Shown here piece after piece: positions 4,812 through 5,316 of a DNA stretch of 5,316 nt (its first letter is position 1; every line of letters begins with the position of its first letter). Below the pieces are notes generated by a model. That model saw only the letters and a list, made by a program, of their open reading frames with translations. It made no database searches and had not been told where the DNA came from. The stretch is from positions 1 to 5,316 of the forward strand of contig DAIEMM010000448.1 of assembly GCA_027349605.1 (NCBI GenBank). Direction: 5' to 3'. The translations under genes were made by a program, and so were the position numbers. This DNA comes from Anaeromyxobacteraceae bacterium (GTDB lineage Bacteria > Myxococcota > Myxococcia > Myxococcales > Anaeromyxobacteraceae).

Positions 4812-5316
4812 ATGGACGAGACGATGACCGCCGACCCTGCGAACGGCCGCCTCGTCTTCACGAACCTCCGGCTCCCCGGGCAGTACGATGAGCGTCTCTT
4901 CGCAAGCATCGGCCTCAAGGGGCCCTACTACAACGGGCAGCGGTGGTACCTACCGTCGCTCGCCAGGTACATGGAGTTGGATCCCATTGCGCTCAGGGGT
5001 GGGATCAACGGGCGCTTCGCGCCAGACTGGTACGGGTACGCGAACGCGAATCCTGTGCGATGGACAGACCCAAACGGCGAGTTTGTGGGCGCACTCGCGG
5101 GAGGGCTCTTGGGCGGCCTTTACGGTGGCATTGCAGCTGCCGTAACTGGCGGAGACGTGTGGACTGGCATTGGGACAGGACTATTTGCGGGCGCTGTGTT
5201 CGGTGCGCTGGTGGATCCCAGTACTGCGGCGATGAGCGCCACCTGGTTCATGGTGGTCCAGGCAAGCGGCGGCCTCCTTACTGCGGGCGCCGGCAGCTTT
5301 GGCGGCCAGTGGGCCG
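4812..5316 (+). CDS. 3' fragment of an Rhs/YD-repeat protein: core plus start of the variable C-terminal region (runs off window)
   Basis: Counting from ATG 4812, 168 residues are open to the window edge. Residues 18-89 are the RHS repeat-associated core: NLRLPGQYDERL, GPYYNGQRWYLPSLARYMEL, DPIALRGGI, WYGYANANPVRW, then the closing DPNG (86-89). In Rhs proteins this core ends the shell that encloses a C-terminal toxin. After it comes a Gly/Ala-rich hydrophobic stretch (92-134: GALAGGLLGGLYGG, IGTGLFAGAVFGALV), common at the start of Rhs tips and possibly membrane-active. The effector domain itself would lie beyond the window. The YD-repeat shell of many hundreds of residues is absent upstream. 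ATG 4812 has GGGGA only one base away, so it is not a convincing start. It is probably an orphan or displaced tip. Its codons use A and T in third position more than the IS genes do. Confidence 0.8.
   Translation, partial: MDETMTADPANGRLVFTNLRLPGQYDERLFASIGLKGPYYNGQRWYLPSLARYMELDPIALRGGINGRFAPDWYGYANANPVRWTDPNGEFVGALAGGLLGGLYGGIAAAVTGGDVWTGIGTGLFAGAVFGALVDPSTAAMSATWFMVVQASGGLLTAGAGSFGGQWA

Noticed and set aside
4691..4891. A 66-residue frame downstream of the ISAs1-like element
   Set aside because: It overlaps the Rhs frame in another phase and shows only Pro/Arg-rich sequence.

Overview
This is a high-GC window in which two insertion sequences and two broken host genes lie end to end. The base composition, the transposase subtypes and the style of the Rhs core suggest a GC-rich, IS-rich soil or sediment bacterium such as a Myxococcota, Planctomycetota or Acidobacteriota member. 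That placement is an inference and not a firm one.

Layout from left to right. (1) Bases 2-145 hold the last codons of a gene whose tail resembles a GIY-YIG-type nuclease domain. It loses similarity near base 100, where a TTGTGT-rich, IS-terminus-like sequence begins. (2) Bases ~170-2600 hold an IS21-family element. It has two 23-bp tandem repeats at the left (176-221), istA (DDE transposase, GTG start at 276), istB (AAA+ helper ATPase, overlapping the istA stop at GTGA), and two 25-bp units with CACCGG/CCGGTG dyads at the right (2541-2590). (3) Bases ~2744-3127 hold a small protein with a C-x2-C, C-x2-C, Y-C-x3-C zinc-knuckle array followed by an Arg-rich tract. Its function is unknown. (4) Bases ~3284-4671 hold an ISAs1-family (H-repeat-like) element with one complete transposase gene (3373-4638), flanked by an imperfect inverted repeat that I could align by eye. 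(5) From about 4800 to the window end there is the 3' portion of an Rhs/YD-repeat gene: the conserved core and the start of its variable glycine-rich C-terminal region, which runs off the window.

How the parts relate. istA and istB form a translationally coupled transposition operon. The ISAs1-like gene is autonomous. An ISAs1/H-repeat-like element directly upstream of an Rhs tip recalls the rhs/H-repeat arrangement known in enterobacteria. The Rhs tip lacks the long YD-repeat shell and a credible start of its own, so it is probably an orphan or displaced C-terminal module. The most interesting pieces are this tip, whose toxin-like end lies beyond the window, and the Cys-rich small protein between the two insertion sequences.
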